From: Christensenella sp. UBA7862
Lineage (GTDB): Bacteria > Bacillota > Clostridia > Christensenellales > UBA1242
NCBI GenBank assembly: GCA_002500135.1
Contig: DLSM01000011.1
Location: 10,633-34,133 of the forward strand
Length of the DNA: 23,501 nucleotides
Direction: 5' to 3'
Under the pieces are notes generated by a model. It did no database searches, was not told where the DNA came from, and worked only from the letters and a program-made list of their open reading frames with translations. Both the position numbers and the translations under genes were made by a program. Every line of letters starts with the position of its first letter. The stretch's first letter is position 1. Positions 6,846 to 14,995 of this stretch are shown one piece after another.

Positions 6846-9404
6846 ATGGAAAAAGAAAAACTTGTAATCATAGACGGCAACAGCTTAATTAACAGAGCGT
6901 TTTATGCTTTGCCACTTTTAACAAACAGCAAAGGCGAATTTTCAAACGGCGTTTATGGTTTTACAAATATTTTAATAAAAGCAATTTTGGAGATAAAGCC
7001 AAAGTATATTGTTGTGGCACTTGACTATGGCAAAAAGACTTTTAGAAATAGCATGTATGGTGCCTACAAAGCCAACAGAAAGCCAACTCCAAGGGAACTT
7101 GCAAGTCAATTCCCAATTTTAAGACGACTTCTTTCTGCCATGGGTATAAATCATATGGAAATTGAAGGGTTTGAAGGTGATGACATCATAGGCTCCATAA
7201 GCAAAATGTTTGACACAGAAAACATTATTGTAACTGGGGACAGAGATGCCTTGCAACTCATTTCTCCAAACACCCAAGTCTGGATAACAAAGAAGGGTAT
7301 AACGGAAGTTAAGGAAATGGATGAGCAAGCATATTATGACGAATATGGACTTTATCCAAATCAAGTGGTGGATCTTAAAGCACTTATGGGGGACAGTTCC
7401 GACAATATCCCAGGCGTTGCTGGCGTTGGGGAAATAACCGCAACAAGTCTTTTGAAAGAATTTGGCTCGCTTGATAATATTTATGCAAATCTCGACAAAG
7501 TGAAAGAGAAATATCGCACAAAACTTGAAGCCGACAAGGAAAGTGCTTATCTCAGCCGTGACCTTGCAACTATCAAAACGGATATGCCACTTGACCTAAA
7601 ACTCGAAGACTTAACTTACCCATTCCCATTCTCGCAAGAAGTATATAACTTCTTCAAAGAGTATGAATTCAACAGCCTTCTTAAAAAAACTGACCTCTTT
7701 GCAAACGCACCTCATGACGAGTCTTTTGAAAAGTATAACGCAAATAGAATTGAAATCTTGTCCACAGCGGATGTCACAAAACAACTTGCACATATCGAAA
7801 GAGCAGGTGAGTTTTGTTTTGAAATCGAAAATGACAAATTCTCCTTTGCCTATGACAAAAATTGTGAGTTTTGGTGTAATATAACCCACGACCTTATCGG
7901 CGGGACAAACATTGACGGCATATTAGAAACTTTAAAACCAATTTTTGAAGATGAAAATATTAAAAAAATAACATATGATAAAAAGCAAATGATGCACATT
8001 CTGGACAGCCACAACATCTCGCTTAAGAGTTGCGACTTTGACGCACTTTTGGCATATTATCTTTTGTGCGTTGGCGAAAGGGAATGTAACAAAGGTAACT
8101 TGTTCTCCAAATATTCACTTGAAGAAAATTATCAAGCAGTAAATTTGTTTTATCTCCACGAAAAATTGCTCTATGACCTAGAAAATCAAAATCTTAAGAA
8201 ACTGTATGATGAAATAGAATTCCCACTTATTGACGTGTTGTATAACATGGAAAAAACGGGTTTTGAAATTGACAAAGACATTTTGGCAGAACTTCAAAAT
8301 AGATACTCGCTTGAAGTGGAAGAAATGGAACAAACAATCAAACGCCTTGCGGGAGTTGACTTTAATGTTAATTCTCCAAAACAACTTGGCGAAGTGTTGT
8401 TTGACAAACTTGGGCTTACAAGTTACAACAATAGAAAAAAATCTACAAGCATAGAACACTTGCAAGAAATGTATGACCTTCATCCAATAGTCCCAGCAAT
8501 TATCCGCTATAGGAAAATTAGCAAGCTTCTTACAACTTATCTTGAGCCATACAAAGTTTTAGCCCAAAAAGACGAACTCGTCCACACAGTTTTCAACCAA
8601 ACTCTAACCGCCACCGGCAGACTAAGTTCCAGCGAGCCAAATCTGCAAAATATTCCAGTGAGGGAAGATGAAGGTAGGTCGCTTAGAAAAATGTTTGTGT
8701 CAAGATATTCTGACGGACTTTTGGTCAGTGCCGACTATTCGCAAATTGAACTTAGAATTTTGGCACATTGTTCGGGTGACGAAACGCTTATATCTGCCTT
8801 TAACAATAATATTGACATTCACTCCCTCACAGCCAGCGAAGTGTTTGGCGTGCCAATTCAAGAAGTCACTTCCCAAATGCGTCGAATGGCAAAAGCAGTC
8901 AACTTTGGAATTATCTATGGCATATCAGAGTTTGGTCTGTCGCAAAACATCAGCACATCAGTCAAACAAGCCAAAACATACATCGACCAATATTTTGCCC
9001 GTTATCCAAAGGTCAAAGCCTATATGGACGGCAATGTTGAAAACGCAAAACGCACAGGTTATGCCTATTCAATCTTTGGCAGAAGAAGAAAAATCAATGA
9101 ACTATTATCCCGCAACTATCTTATCCGCAACTTTGGCGAAAGGGTGGCGATGAATATGCCACTTCAAGGCACTGCAAGTGATATAATAAAACTTGCCATG
9201 ATAAAAGTTGACAACACCTTGTCTTCTCGTGGAATGAAAAGCAAACTTATATTGCAAGTCCATGACGAATTGATTGTTGACGCCCCAAGGGAAGAAGCAG
9301 TGGAAGTCGCAAAGATTTTGCGTGACAGCATGGAAAATGTTGTAAAATTGAGCGTGCCATTGCTAGTTGACGTCACAACAGGCAAAACATGGTTTGATTG
9401 CTAG
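6846..9404 (+). CDS. polA: DNA polymerase I
   Basis: An 852-residue family A polymerase that fills gaps and removes RNA primers during replication and repair. Residues 1-290 are the 5'-3' exonuclease (FEGDDIIGS, VTGDRDALQL). The middle region, about 290-470, corresponds to the 3'-5' exonuclease fold but lacks the acidic motifs: where Exo I should have D-x-E there is FEIEND, and the Exo II region reads YDKKQMM. Proofreading is therefore probably absent, as in Bacillus polA. The polymerase domain is complete: motif A DYSQIELR (D630), motif B R679-RMAKAVNFGIIYG, motif C VHDE (D807, E808). The start lies behind a poor AGTGAG site. In other Clostridia coaE usually follows; here a lytic transglycosylase gene comes 42 bases later. 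Confidence 0.97.
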   Translation: MEKEKLVIIDGNSLINRAFYALPLLTNSKGEFSNGVYGFTNILIKAILEIKPKYIVVALDYGKKTFRNSMYGAYKANRKPTPRELASQFPILRRLLSAMGINHMEIEGFEGDDIIGSISKMFDTENIIVTGDRDALQLISPNTQVWITKKGITEVKEMDEQAYYDEYGLYPNQVVDLKALMGDSSDNIPGVAGVGEITATSLLKEFGSLDNIYANLDKVKEKYRTKLEADKESAYLSRDLATIKTDMPLDLKLEDLTYPFPFSQEVYNFFKEYEFNSLLKKTDLFANAPHDESFEKYNANRIEILSTADVTKQLAHIERAGEFCFEIENDKFSFAYDKNCEFWCNITHDLIGGTNIDGILETLKPIFEDENIKKITYDKKQMMHILDSHNISLKSCDFDALLAYYLLCVGERECNKGNLFSKYSLEENYQAVNLFYLHEKLLYDLENQNLKKLYDEIEFPLIDVLYNMEKTGFEIDKDILAELQNRYSLEVEEMEQTIKRLAGVDFNVNSPKQLGEVLFDKLGLTSYNNRKKSTSIEHLQEMYDLHPIVPAIIRYRKISKLLTTYLEPYKVLAQKDELVHTVFNQTLTATGRLSSSEPNLQNIPVREDEGRSLRKMFVSRYSDGLLVSADYSQIELRILAHCSGDETLISAFNNNIDIHSLTASEVFGVPIQEVTSQMRRMAKAVNFGIIYGISEFGLSQNISTSVKQAKTYIDQYFARYPKVKAYMDGNVENAKRTGYAYSIFGRRRKINELLSRNYLIRNFGERVAMNMPLQGTASDIIKLAMIKVDNTLSSRGMKSKLILQVHDELIVDAPREEAVEVAKILRDSMENVVKLSVPLLVDVTTGKTWFDC

Positions 9405-9408
9405 CACT

Positions 9409-9437
9409 TTGATAATAAATTTTTAGTTTTGTAATAA
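9409..9437 (+). promoter_or_regulatory. Possible promoter of the lytic transglycosylase gene
   Basis: TTGATA (9409-9414), 17-bp spacer, TAATAA (9432-9437), with the ATG only 9 bases after the -10, which would give a very short leader. No terminator separates it from polA, so read-through is also likely. Confidence 0.35.
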
Positions 9438-9446
9438 AATAAGGAT

Positions 9447-9992
9447 ATGAAAGGAAAACGCATTTTCATATCCTTTTTTGTCGTGGTACTTATCATTGTA
9501 AGTGTCGCTATCTTTTTCGCTGTGCGTTATCCGTTAAATTATTCAGAGTATATTATAACATATAGCAAGCTATACAATCTAGACCCCGTCTTAGTCGCAA
9601 GTCTTATAAACGAAGAAAGTTCCTTTGACAAAAACGCCCTATCTTCTCGTGGCGCAATGGGACTTATGCAACTTATGCCACAAACGGCAAAATATGTTTG
9701 CGATTTAATAAATGAAGATTATAAAAATGTAAATCTCTTCGACCCAGAAACAAACATAAAAATAGGTTGTTATTATTTAGGTTATCTTACAGAAAAATTT
9801 GACAACACAACATCAGTTCTCTGTGCCTACAATGCTGGCGAATATACCGTCAGACTTTGGCTGGCGGGGAAAGACAATTCTTCTGACGGCAAAACACTAT
9901 ACAATATTCCATATTCGCAAACAAAGGCTTATGTAGATAAAATATTAAAAGGAATGAGAATTTACAAATTCAGACTAAAAAATAACACATAG
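9447..9992 (+). CDS. Membrane-anchored lytic transglycosylase (SLT domain)
   Basis: A 181-residue protein with one hydrophobic segment at residues 6-27, serving as signal anchor, and a soluble-lytic-transglycosylase domain outside the membrane. The catalytic glutamate is E57 in SLINEESSFD; the following GAMGLMQLMPQTA and CAYNAGEYTV segments are the hallmark SLT motifs. The enzyme cleaves the glycan chains of peptidoglycan between MurNAc and GlcNAc, leaving 1,6-anhydro ends. The length is that of the short Clostridia type. An AAGGAT lies directly before the ATG at unusually short spacing. The next gene starts one base after its stop codon, so the two are probably coupled. Confidence 0.93.
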   Translation: MKGKRIFISFFVVVLIIVSVAIFFAVRYPLNYSEYIITYSKLYNLDPVLVASLINEESSFDKNALSSRGAMGLMQLMPQTAKYVCDLINEDYKNVNLFDPETNIKIGCYYLGYLTEKFDNTTSVLCAYNAGEYTVRLWLAGKDNSSDGKTLYNIPYSQTKAYVDKILKGMRIYKFRLKNNT

Positions 9993-9993
9993 A

Positions 9994-10608
9994 TTGGATA
10001 ATTTTCACTACTTTACAAATACTATCACCATGAAAGCCTTTTTAATAATTTTCGCCATTGTATTATTTTTGCTCTTTGTCCCCCTTAGGATAAAAGTAAA
10101 AATCAATTATGATTTCTTGCAAAATTATGGGCTTTCATCGGGATATTTTTTTAATCTGCGACTTTTCTTATTTGGCATGCGACTTCTTCCAAACAAAATA
10201 CATTTGGAAAGCAAAAAGAAGCAATTAAACATCACACTCATTGACTTTGGTGACAAAAAATCTTTTGGTGAAGAATATTTTTCAACGCTTATCAAATCGC
10301 TAAAACTGAAACACATAAGAGTGCTGTCACATATTGGCTTTGAGGATAATTGTATGCTGTCGTGTCTTATATGTAGTGGACTTAATGCAATGTTTGGCTC
10401 GCTTGCGTGTGTTGCCACAAAAAATGATGTCGTCCCGTTTGAAATCAACAATTTTCCAGACTTTTTAAAATCAAACTTACTATGTGGCTTTTCGTCAAGC
10501 GTAGATGTAACAATATTCAAAATATTGCTCGCACTTATAAAAACAATTTCAAAAAAAATTAGAGGTGTAAAAAATGGAAGTAAAGAAACCAGTGGAAAAC
10601 GTGCTTGA
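9994..10608 (+). CDS. DUF2953 (YtfI-like) membrane protein
   Basis: A 204-residue protein from TTG 9994, or 192 residues from ATG 10030; neither start has a clear Shine-Dalgarno, and the TTG start touches the preceding stop codon. A single N-terminal membrane helix (residues about 13-27) is followed by a beta-rich domain and a basic C-terminus. Size, topology and above all its place immediately before gerW/ytfJ identify it as DUF2953/YtfI, which in many Bacillota forms a conserved pair with YtfJ. Its biochemical role is not known. Its 3' end overlaps the next gene by 35 bases. Confidence 0.7.
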   Translation: MDNFHYFTNTITMKAFLIIFAIVLFLLFVPLRIKVKINYDFLQNYGLSSGYFFNLRLFLFGMRLLPNKIHLESKKKQLNITLIDFGDKKSFGEEYFSTLIKSLKLKHIRVLSHIGFEDNCMLSCLICSGLNAMFGSLACVATKNDVVPFEINNFPDFLKSNLLCGFSSSVDVTIFKILLALIKTISKKIRGVKNGSKETSGKRA

Positions 10609-10924
10609 AAACACACTAAAAAACTTAAAATCAATGGTGGACATTGACTGCATTGTCGGCAGCCCCATTTCGCAAGACGGCTCTTGCATTATCCCAATCT
10701 CTAAAGTGGCAGTTGGCTTTGTGTCTGGTGGAGGCGAATATAACACCAAAAAGAAAAAGGTGGTTTATCCCTTTGCTGGCGGAAGCGGTGGCGGATGTAA
10801 CATCACACCCATTGGTTTTTTGGTCTTAACAAAGGACAAGGTGCTGTTTATTAAAGTGGAAGCAGAAAGCAATGCCGAAAAGGTCGTAGATATTGTCAAA
10901 GACATTGTATCAAAGGTGAAATAA
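10574..10924 (+). CDS. ytfJ: GerW/YtfJ family protein
   Basis: A 116-residue protein of the GerW/YtfJ family. Visible hallmarks are VVGSPI-like IVGSPISQDGSCIIPISKVAVGFVSGGGEY and the glycine-rich FAGGSGGGCNITPIGFLVL. The proteins are linked to spore germination in Bacillus and are widespread in Clostridia; the molecular role is not established. GAGGTG precedes ATG 10574 at good spacing, and the gene overlaps the 3' end of the DUF2953 gene, so translational coupling is likely. The carboxypeptidase gene starts right after it. Confidence 0.9.
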   Translation: MEVKKPVENVLENTLKNLKSMVDIDCIVGSPISQDGSCIIPISKVAVGFVSGGGEYNTKKKKVVYPFAGGSGGGCNITPIGFLVLTKDKVLFIKVEAESNAEKVVDIVKDIVSKVK

Positions 10925-10927
10925 AGT

Positions 10928-12112
10928 GTGGAGTGTATGGACAAATCTCTTTTTAAAATAAAATTCAATAAGTGTTTGCTAATGTTAGCAGTTTTGTTTA
11001 TTGCTGCAATAATTGTTGCAACATCTTTTGCAACGCAAACAACCTTTGTGTCAGCCGCCCCAGAGGGAATAAACTGTTCTGCAAAATCTATGATAGTTAT
11101 CGAAACCTTACAAGGCAAAGTACTGTATGCCAAAAACGAAAATGAGAAACTTCCAATGGCAAGCACAACCAAAATTGTCACTGCTTTAACTGTCATTGAA
11201 AATGTAGATGACCTAGACAAACTTGTAACCGTTCCAAAACGTGCAACACTTGTTGAGGGCAGTTCAATCTATCTAAAAGAAAACGAACAACTAACGATCA
11301 AACAACTTTTGTATGGTCTTATGCTCCAATCGGGCAATGACGCCGCACTAACTCTCGCCCTTGAAGTAGGCAAGGGAAATGTCCAAGAATTTTCAGAAAT
11401 GATGAATGAAACAGCACTTAAATGTGGTTGTAAGGACAGCCACTTTGTCACCCCACATGGGCTTGACGACCCAGAACACTTTACAACCGCCAGTGACCTT
11501 GCAAAAATAACAGCAGTCGCTCTCAAAAACCCAGTTTTTAGAGAAATAGTTTCGTGTCAAAAATATATTATCCGTGCAACGGAACACAACACTGCCAGAA
11601 CCCTTATAAACAAAAACAAACTTTTAAGAAGCCTTGACGGCTGCATAGGGGTCAAAACAGGTTACACTAAAAAGTCGGGCAGATGTCTTGTATCGGCTTG
11701 TAAAAGAGATAATATGGAAGTTGTGTGTGTGGTTTTAAACTGCGGGCCAATGTTTGAAGAGAGTATGGAACTTATAAACAAAGCATATGATGAATACAGG
11801 CACTATGATGTTTTATCAAAATATAAAGTTGTTGATAATGTAACAGTTGACAACGGAGAAAATTCTTCCACCAGAATATATCATAAAAATGGCTTTTCTG
11901 TCGTGTGCAAAAAGGGTGATGAAGACAAATACACAGTTAAATATGACTATCCAACAAATGTCAAAGCGCCCATAGCAAAAGGACAAAAAATTGGAGAAGT
12001 TAAAATTTATTATGATAATGACTTGATTTTTACTGAAGATTTGTGTAGTATTGAAGATGTAGGGACAATAAAGCCCGAAACTAAACTAAAAGATATACTG
12101 GACAAATGGTAA
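10928..12112 (+). CDS. dacF: Serine-type D-alanyl-D-alanine carboxypeptidase (DacF-like)
   Basis: A 394-residue penicillin-binding protein of the low-molecular-weight class. A hydrophobic segment at about residues 17-40 with an A-containing cleavage region (TTFVSAAPE) forms a signal peptide. The active-site motifs are S79-T-T-K82, S135-G-N and K243-T-G. Residues about 300-390 form the PBP5_C beta domain. The enzyme removes the terminal D-Ala from peptidoglycan stem peptides outside the membrane. GTG 10928 has AAAGGTG 9 nt upstream; ATG 10937 is an alternative with only 3 nt to GTGGAG. In Bacillus the homologue next to spore genes is dacF, and the gene order here (DUF2953, ytfJ, carboxypeptidase, pseudouridine synthase) is that of Clostridia. 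Confidence 0.93.
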   Translation: MECMDKSLFKIKFNKCLLMLAVLFIAAIIVATSFATQTTFVSAAPEGINCSAKSMIVIETLQGKVLYAKNENEKLPMASTTKIVTALTVIENVDDLDKLVTVPKRATLVEGSSIYLKENEQLTIKQLLYGLMLQSGNDAALTLALEVGKGNVQEFSEMMNETALKCGCKDSHFVTPHGLDDPEHFTTASDLAKITAVALKNPVFREIVSCQKYIIRATEHNTARTLINKNKLLRSLDGCIGVKTGYTKKSGRCLVSACKRDNMEVVCVVLNCGPMFEESMELINKAYDEYRHYDVLSKYKVVDNVTVDNGENSSTRIYHKNGFSVVCKKGDEDKYTVKYDYPTNVKAPIAKGQKIGEVKIYYDNDLIFTEDLCSIEDVGTIKPETKLKDILDKW

Positions 12113-12113
12113 A

Positions 12114-12842
12114 ATGATTAGAATTAACAAATACATTGCACAATCTGGCTTGTGTTCAAGAAGAAAAGCTGAAGAGCTTATAAAAAATGGTCAAGTGGAA
12201 CTTAATGGAAAAAAAATTGTTGACCTAGCAACCACTGTTGACGAAAAGAAAGATACTGTTATGGTTGACGGACAAAAGATTACACCCGCAGAAGAAAAGG
12301 TGTATTATATGTTCAACAAGCCAAAAGGTGTGGTAACATCACTTTCTGATGATAGGGACAGAAAATCAGTTATAGATTTCATTGGAGATACCGACAGACG
12401 CATATATCCCGTTGGCAGACTAGACTACGATAGCGAGGGACTTCTTCTTTTGACAAATGACGGTGATATGACATACAAACTCACTCACCCAAAATTTGAA
12501 ATCCCAAAAACATATGTTGTCAAAGTAGAGGGAGAAATAAAGGAAGGCGAACTGGCAGTTTTACGTGCAGGTGTTGTTATTGACGGCGAAAGATATGGCA
12601 AGTGCAAAGCAAAACTTGTAAACTTTGAACATGGAATGTCAAAAATTGAAATGACAATCTACGAAGGCAAAAACAGAGAAATAAGAAAAATGTTTGATGC
12701 AATAGGCAAGGAAGTTCAATTTCTTAAGAGAACAAACTTTGCTGGGCTTCGCTTGGGTGGGCTTAAACGTGGTGAAATTCGACCACTAAAAGACTATGAG
12801 GTAGAATATCTAAAACATTTGACAAACTCATTGGTAGAATAA
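12114..12842 (+). CDS. rluB: RsuA/RluB-family pseudouridine synthase
   Basis: A 242-residue protein. Residues 1-60 form an S4 RNA-binding domain (RINKYIAQSGLCSRRKAEELI). The catalytic segment VGRLDYDSEGLLLLTNDG carries aspartate D104, and the C-terminus has the EGKNREIRKM motif of the family. It converts a uridine in 23S (RluB) or 16S (RsuA) rRNA to pseudouridine; RluB is favoured by the neighbourhood, as in Bacillus ypuL. It starts one base after the carboxypeptidase stop codon and ends with a strong terminator, closing the operon. Confidence 0.9.
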   Translation: MIRINKYIAQSGLCSRRKAEELIKNGQVELNGKKIVDLATTVDEKKDTVMVDGQKITPAEEKVYYMFNKPKGVVTSLSDDRDRKSVIDFIGDTDRRIYPVGRLDYDSEGLLLLTNDGDMTYKLTHPKFEIPKTYVVKVEGEIKEGELAVLRAGVVIDGERYGKCKAKLVNFEHGMSKIEMTIYEGKNREIRKMFDAIGKEVQFLKRTNFAGLRLGGLKRGEIRPLKDYEVEYLKHLTNSLVE

Positions 12843-12850
12843 ATAATATA

Positions 12851-12889
12851 TCCATTTGACAATCTTTATTTGCCAAATGGATTTTTTTA
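12851..12889 (+). terminator. Intrinsic terminator of the ytfJ-dacF-rluB operon
   Basis: ATCCATTTG pairs with CAAATGGAT (9 bp) around a 15-nt loop, followed by Ts up to 12889. Confidence 0.9.
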
Positions 12890-12908
12890 ACTTTTTTCAT
12901 GCAAATAC

Positions 12909-12937
12909 TTTAATTTATGGACGAAGTATGATAAAAT
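12909..12937 (+). promoter_or_regulatory. Possible promoter of the flavoprotein gene (leaderless start)
   Basis: TAAAAT at 12932-12937 lies only 7 bases before ATG 12945, so the transcript would start at or next to the ATG. A weak TTTAAT sits 17 bases upstream of it. No Shine-Dalgarno precedes the ATG, which fits a leaderless mRNA. Confidence 0.4.
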
Positions 12938-12944
12938 ACTATAT

Positions 12945-14186
12945 ATGGATATTGTAATTATAGGTGGCGGAGCAAGTGGGCTTATGTGCGCAAGTGCTTG
13001 CTCAGAAAATAAAAATTGCCACGTAACTCTTTTAGAAAAGAATGAAAAACTAGGCAAAAAGTTGTATATAACGGGCAAGGGTAGATGCAATGTCACAAAC
13101 CTTTGCGAAGTGGAGGAATTTCTGCATAATGTTACAACTGGCAGCAAATTTTTATATTCTGTAATAAATTCTTTCCCACCACAAAAAACAGTTCAGTTTT
13201 TTGAAACTCATGGGACACCACTTAAAGTTGAGCGTGGCAGACGTGTTTTCCCAAAAAGCGACAAAGCAAGTGATATAACAAAAACATTTGCAAATATCTT
13301 AAAGAGGAACAATGTAAAAATTGTAACAGAATGTGCCGTTAAGAGTATAAAAAAGGATGAAAGATTTGTTATAAATACGTCAAAAGGCAAGTTTGAGAGC
13401 GATATTGTAGTCATAGCCACTGGCGGCAAGTCTTACCCAACAACGGGTTCAACTGGTGACGGATATGCTTTTGCAAAAAGTTTTGGGCACAATATAATAT
13501 CTCCAAAACCCTCGCTTGTTCCAATTTTGCTTAAAGATTTTGACGGCAGTCTTGCGGGGCTTACGCTTAAAAACATTCAAGCAAGCATAATTTTAAATAA
13601 TGGAACAAAAAATAAAAATTTAAGCCAGTTTGGCGAGTTGTTGTTTACTCACCAAGGTGTGTCGGGGCCAACTATTTTAACGCTTTCAAGTTATGCAAAT
13701 AAGTTTGGCCTAAGTGGGGCAAAATTGTTTGTTGACCTAAAGCCTGCCTTGTCGCAAGATGAATTAAACGCCAGACTTCAAACAGACATTTCAAACAGCC
13801 CAAAACGAGAACTTAAAACAATGCTAAAGGACTATTTGCCACAAAGTTTGATTGCCGAGTTTATAAAGAAAACAGGTATTTCTGGTGAAAGGCGAATTTG
13901 TGATCTTTCAAAAGAGAATAGAGTGAACATAATCAAAACTTTCAAGAATTTTGAATATGAAATAATAGGGCTAGACAAAATTGACTTTGCAGTTGTTACA
14001 AGTGGTGGGGTGGATACAAAAGAAATAAACCCAAAAACAATGGAAAGCAAACTTATTCCTAATTTATTTTTCGTGGGTGAAACACTGGACGTTGATGCCC
14101 TAACTGGCGGATATAACATACAAATTGCGCTTGCAACTGGCTTTGCAGCGGCTCAAGAGTGCATTAAAAGGACGGAGGAGAGATGA
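12945..14186 (+). CDS. BaiN/RdsA (HI0933)-family FAD-dependent oxidoreductase
   Basis: A 413-residue flavoprotein. The FAD-binding Rossmann motif IIGGGASGLMCA begins at residue 4, followed by the family segments KKLYITGKGRCNVTN and ATGGKSYPTTGSTGDGY, and near the C-terminus by GETLDVDALTGGYNIQIALATG, the second FAD contact. Length and motifs fit the HI0933/BaiN-like family of NAD(P)/FAD proteins, which have diverse or unknown substrates. It is usually found upstream of cmk-plsC in Clostridia. The next gene overlaps its stop codon (ATGA), so plsC is translationally coupled. The start lacks a Shine-Dalgarno; see the promoter entry. Confidence 0.92.
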   Translation: MDIVIIGGGASGLMCASACSENKNCHVTLLEKNEKLGKKLYITGKGRCNVTNLCEVEEFLHNVTTGSKFLYSVINSFPPQKTVQFFETHGTPLKVERGRRVFPKSDKASDITKTFANILKRNNVKIVTECAVKSIKKDERFVINTSKGKFESDIVVIATGGKSYPTTGSTGDGYAFAKSFGHNIISPKPSLVPILLKDFDGSLAGLTLKNIQASIILNNGTKNKNLSQFGELLFTHQGVSGPTILTLSSYANKFGLSGAKLFVDLKPALSQDELNARLQTDISNSPKRELKTMLKDYLPQSLIAEFIKKTGISGERRICDLSKENRVNIIKTFKNFEYEIIGLDKIDFAVVTSGGVDTKEINPKTMESKLIPNLFFVGETLDVDALTGGYNIQIALATGFAAAQECIKRTEER

Positions 14187-14842
14187 TTTTATTTTGGATT
14201 TGCATTATCCTTGCATGGGTTCCGTTTAGGCTTTTAGCACCATTTCGTGTAAGACGTGCCTGCAAAATTGATAAAAAGAAAAACTATATAATAATTTGCA
14301 ACCACCAAAGCAACTTTGACGTCATACTGATTGATATGGCGACTAAGTCACGAGTTAGATATCTTGCCAAAAAAGAATTATTTTCAACCCCTTGGAAACG
14401 ATTTTGGCTGAAGCATGTCTTTGGCGGAATTCCAATCGATAGGTCACAAGGTCTAAACCTTTCACAAACAAAAGAAGTCTTTTCCGTTCTGAAAAAATGT
14501 CAAAATTTGGGCATATTCCCAGAGGGAACAAGGGAAGAAAACTTTGACGAAAAGAATGACATAAAAGGCGGGGCATGCTTGTTTGCTTTGAAGTCTGGCA
14601 CACCAATCTTGCCATGTTATATCGTCAAGAAACATAGATTTTTTAGAAAAAATACTGTGCTTATTGGCAAACCTTTTGAATTAAAAATAGAGGAAGGACA
14701 AAATTTAAAAGACGCAATGCAATCGGGCGAAATAAGATTAAAAGAAGAAATTTTGGCACTCAAAAATGCATATGACGAATATGTTTTAGAAAAGAAAGTG
14801 CTAAAACAATCTAAAAAACTTAATAAATGTAGAAAGAAATGA
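14183..14842 (+). CDS. plsC: 1-acyl-sn-glycerol-3-phosphate acyltransferase
   Basis: A 219-residue membrane-associated acyltransferase. The N-terminus is hydrophobic (residues 2-20). The catalytic H41-Q-S-N-F-D46 is the H-x4-D motif, and FPEGTRE binds the glycerol phosphate. It makes phosphatidic acid from lysophosphatidic acid in membrane lipid synthesis. The start overlaps the preceding stop codon and follows GGAGGAG. In related genomes cmk lies before and ispH after this gene; neither is present here. A basic C-terminal tail (KVLKQSKKLNKCRKK) follows the domain. Confidence 0.93.
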   Translation: MILFWICIILAWVPFRLLAPFRVRRACKIDKKKNYIIICNHQSNFDVILIDMATKSRVRYLAKKELFSTPWKRFWLKHVFGGIPIDRSQGLNLSQTKEVFSVLKKCQNLGIFPEGTREENFDEKNDIKGGACLFALKSGTPILPCYIVKKHRFFRKNTVLIGKPFELKIEEGQNLKDAMQSGEIRLKEEILALKNAYDEYVLEKKVLKQSKKLNKCRKK

Positions 14843-14894
14843 ACCATTTTCACTGATTTTCTTTCAAAAAGTGGGAAATAATTATAATTTAGAA

Positions 14895-14926
14895 AACAAA
14901 CTATGAAAAAGTAGTTTGTTTTTTTT
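14895..14926 (+). terminator. Intrinsic terminator of plsC
   Basis: AACAAACTA pairs with TAGTTTGTT (9 bp) around an 8-nt loop, with Ts to 14926. Confidence 0.88.
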
Positions 14927-14943
14927 GAAAAGTCTGATACAAT
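14915..14943 (+). promoter_or_regulatory. Promoter of the S1-domain protein gene
   Basis: TTTGTT, 17-bp spacer and TACAAT (14938-14943) preceded by TGA, an extended -10. The -35 overlaps the terminator T run. Confidence 0.55.
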
Positions 14944-14962
14944 CTGCGTATAAAGGAGTTTG

Positions 14963-14995
14963 ATGGACAAACAATGGATGAGAAATTTAATTTAA
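14963..14995 (+). CDS. Possible 10-codon upstream ORF overlapping the S1-protein start
   Basis: AAGGAG (14953-14958) stands 4 nt before ATG 14963, which opens MDKQWMRNLI and stops at 14995. The true S1-protein ATG at 14974 is 15 nt from the same site and in another frame. The ribosome binding site therefore serves the short ORF better than the main gene. It may be a regulatory or coupling ORF, or mark a base error in this stretch. Confidence 0.35.
   Translation: MDKQWMRNLI

Noticed and set aside
7755..8200. Active 3'-5' proofreading domain in DNA polymerase I
   Set aside because: The region is present but the metal-binding acidic motifs are missing, as in other Bacillota.
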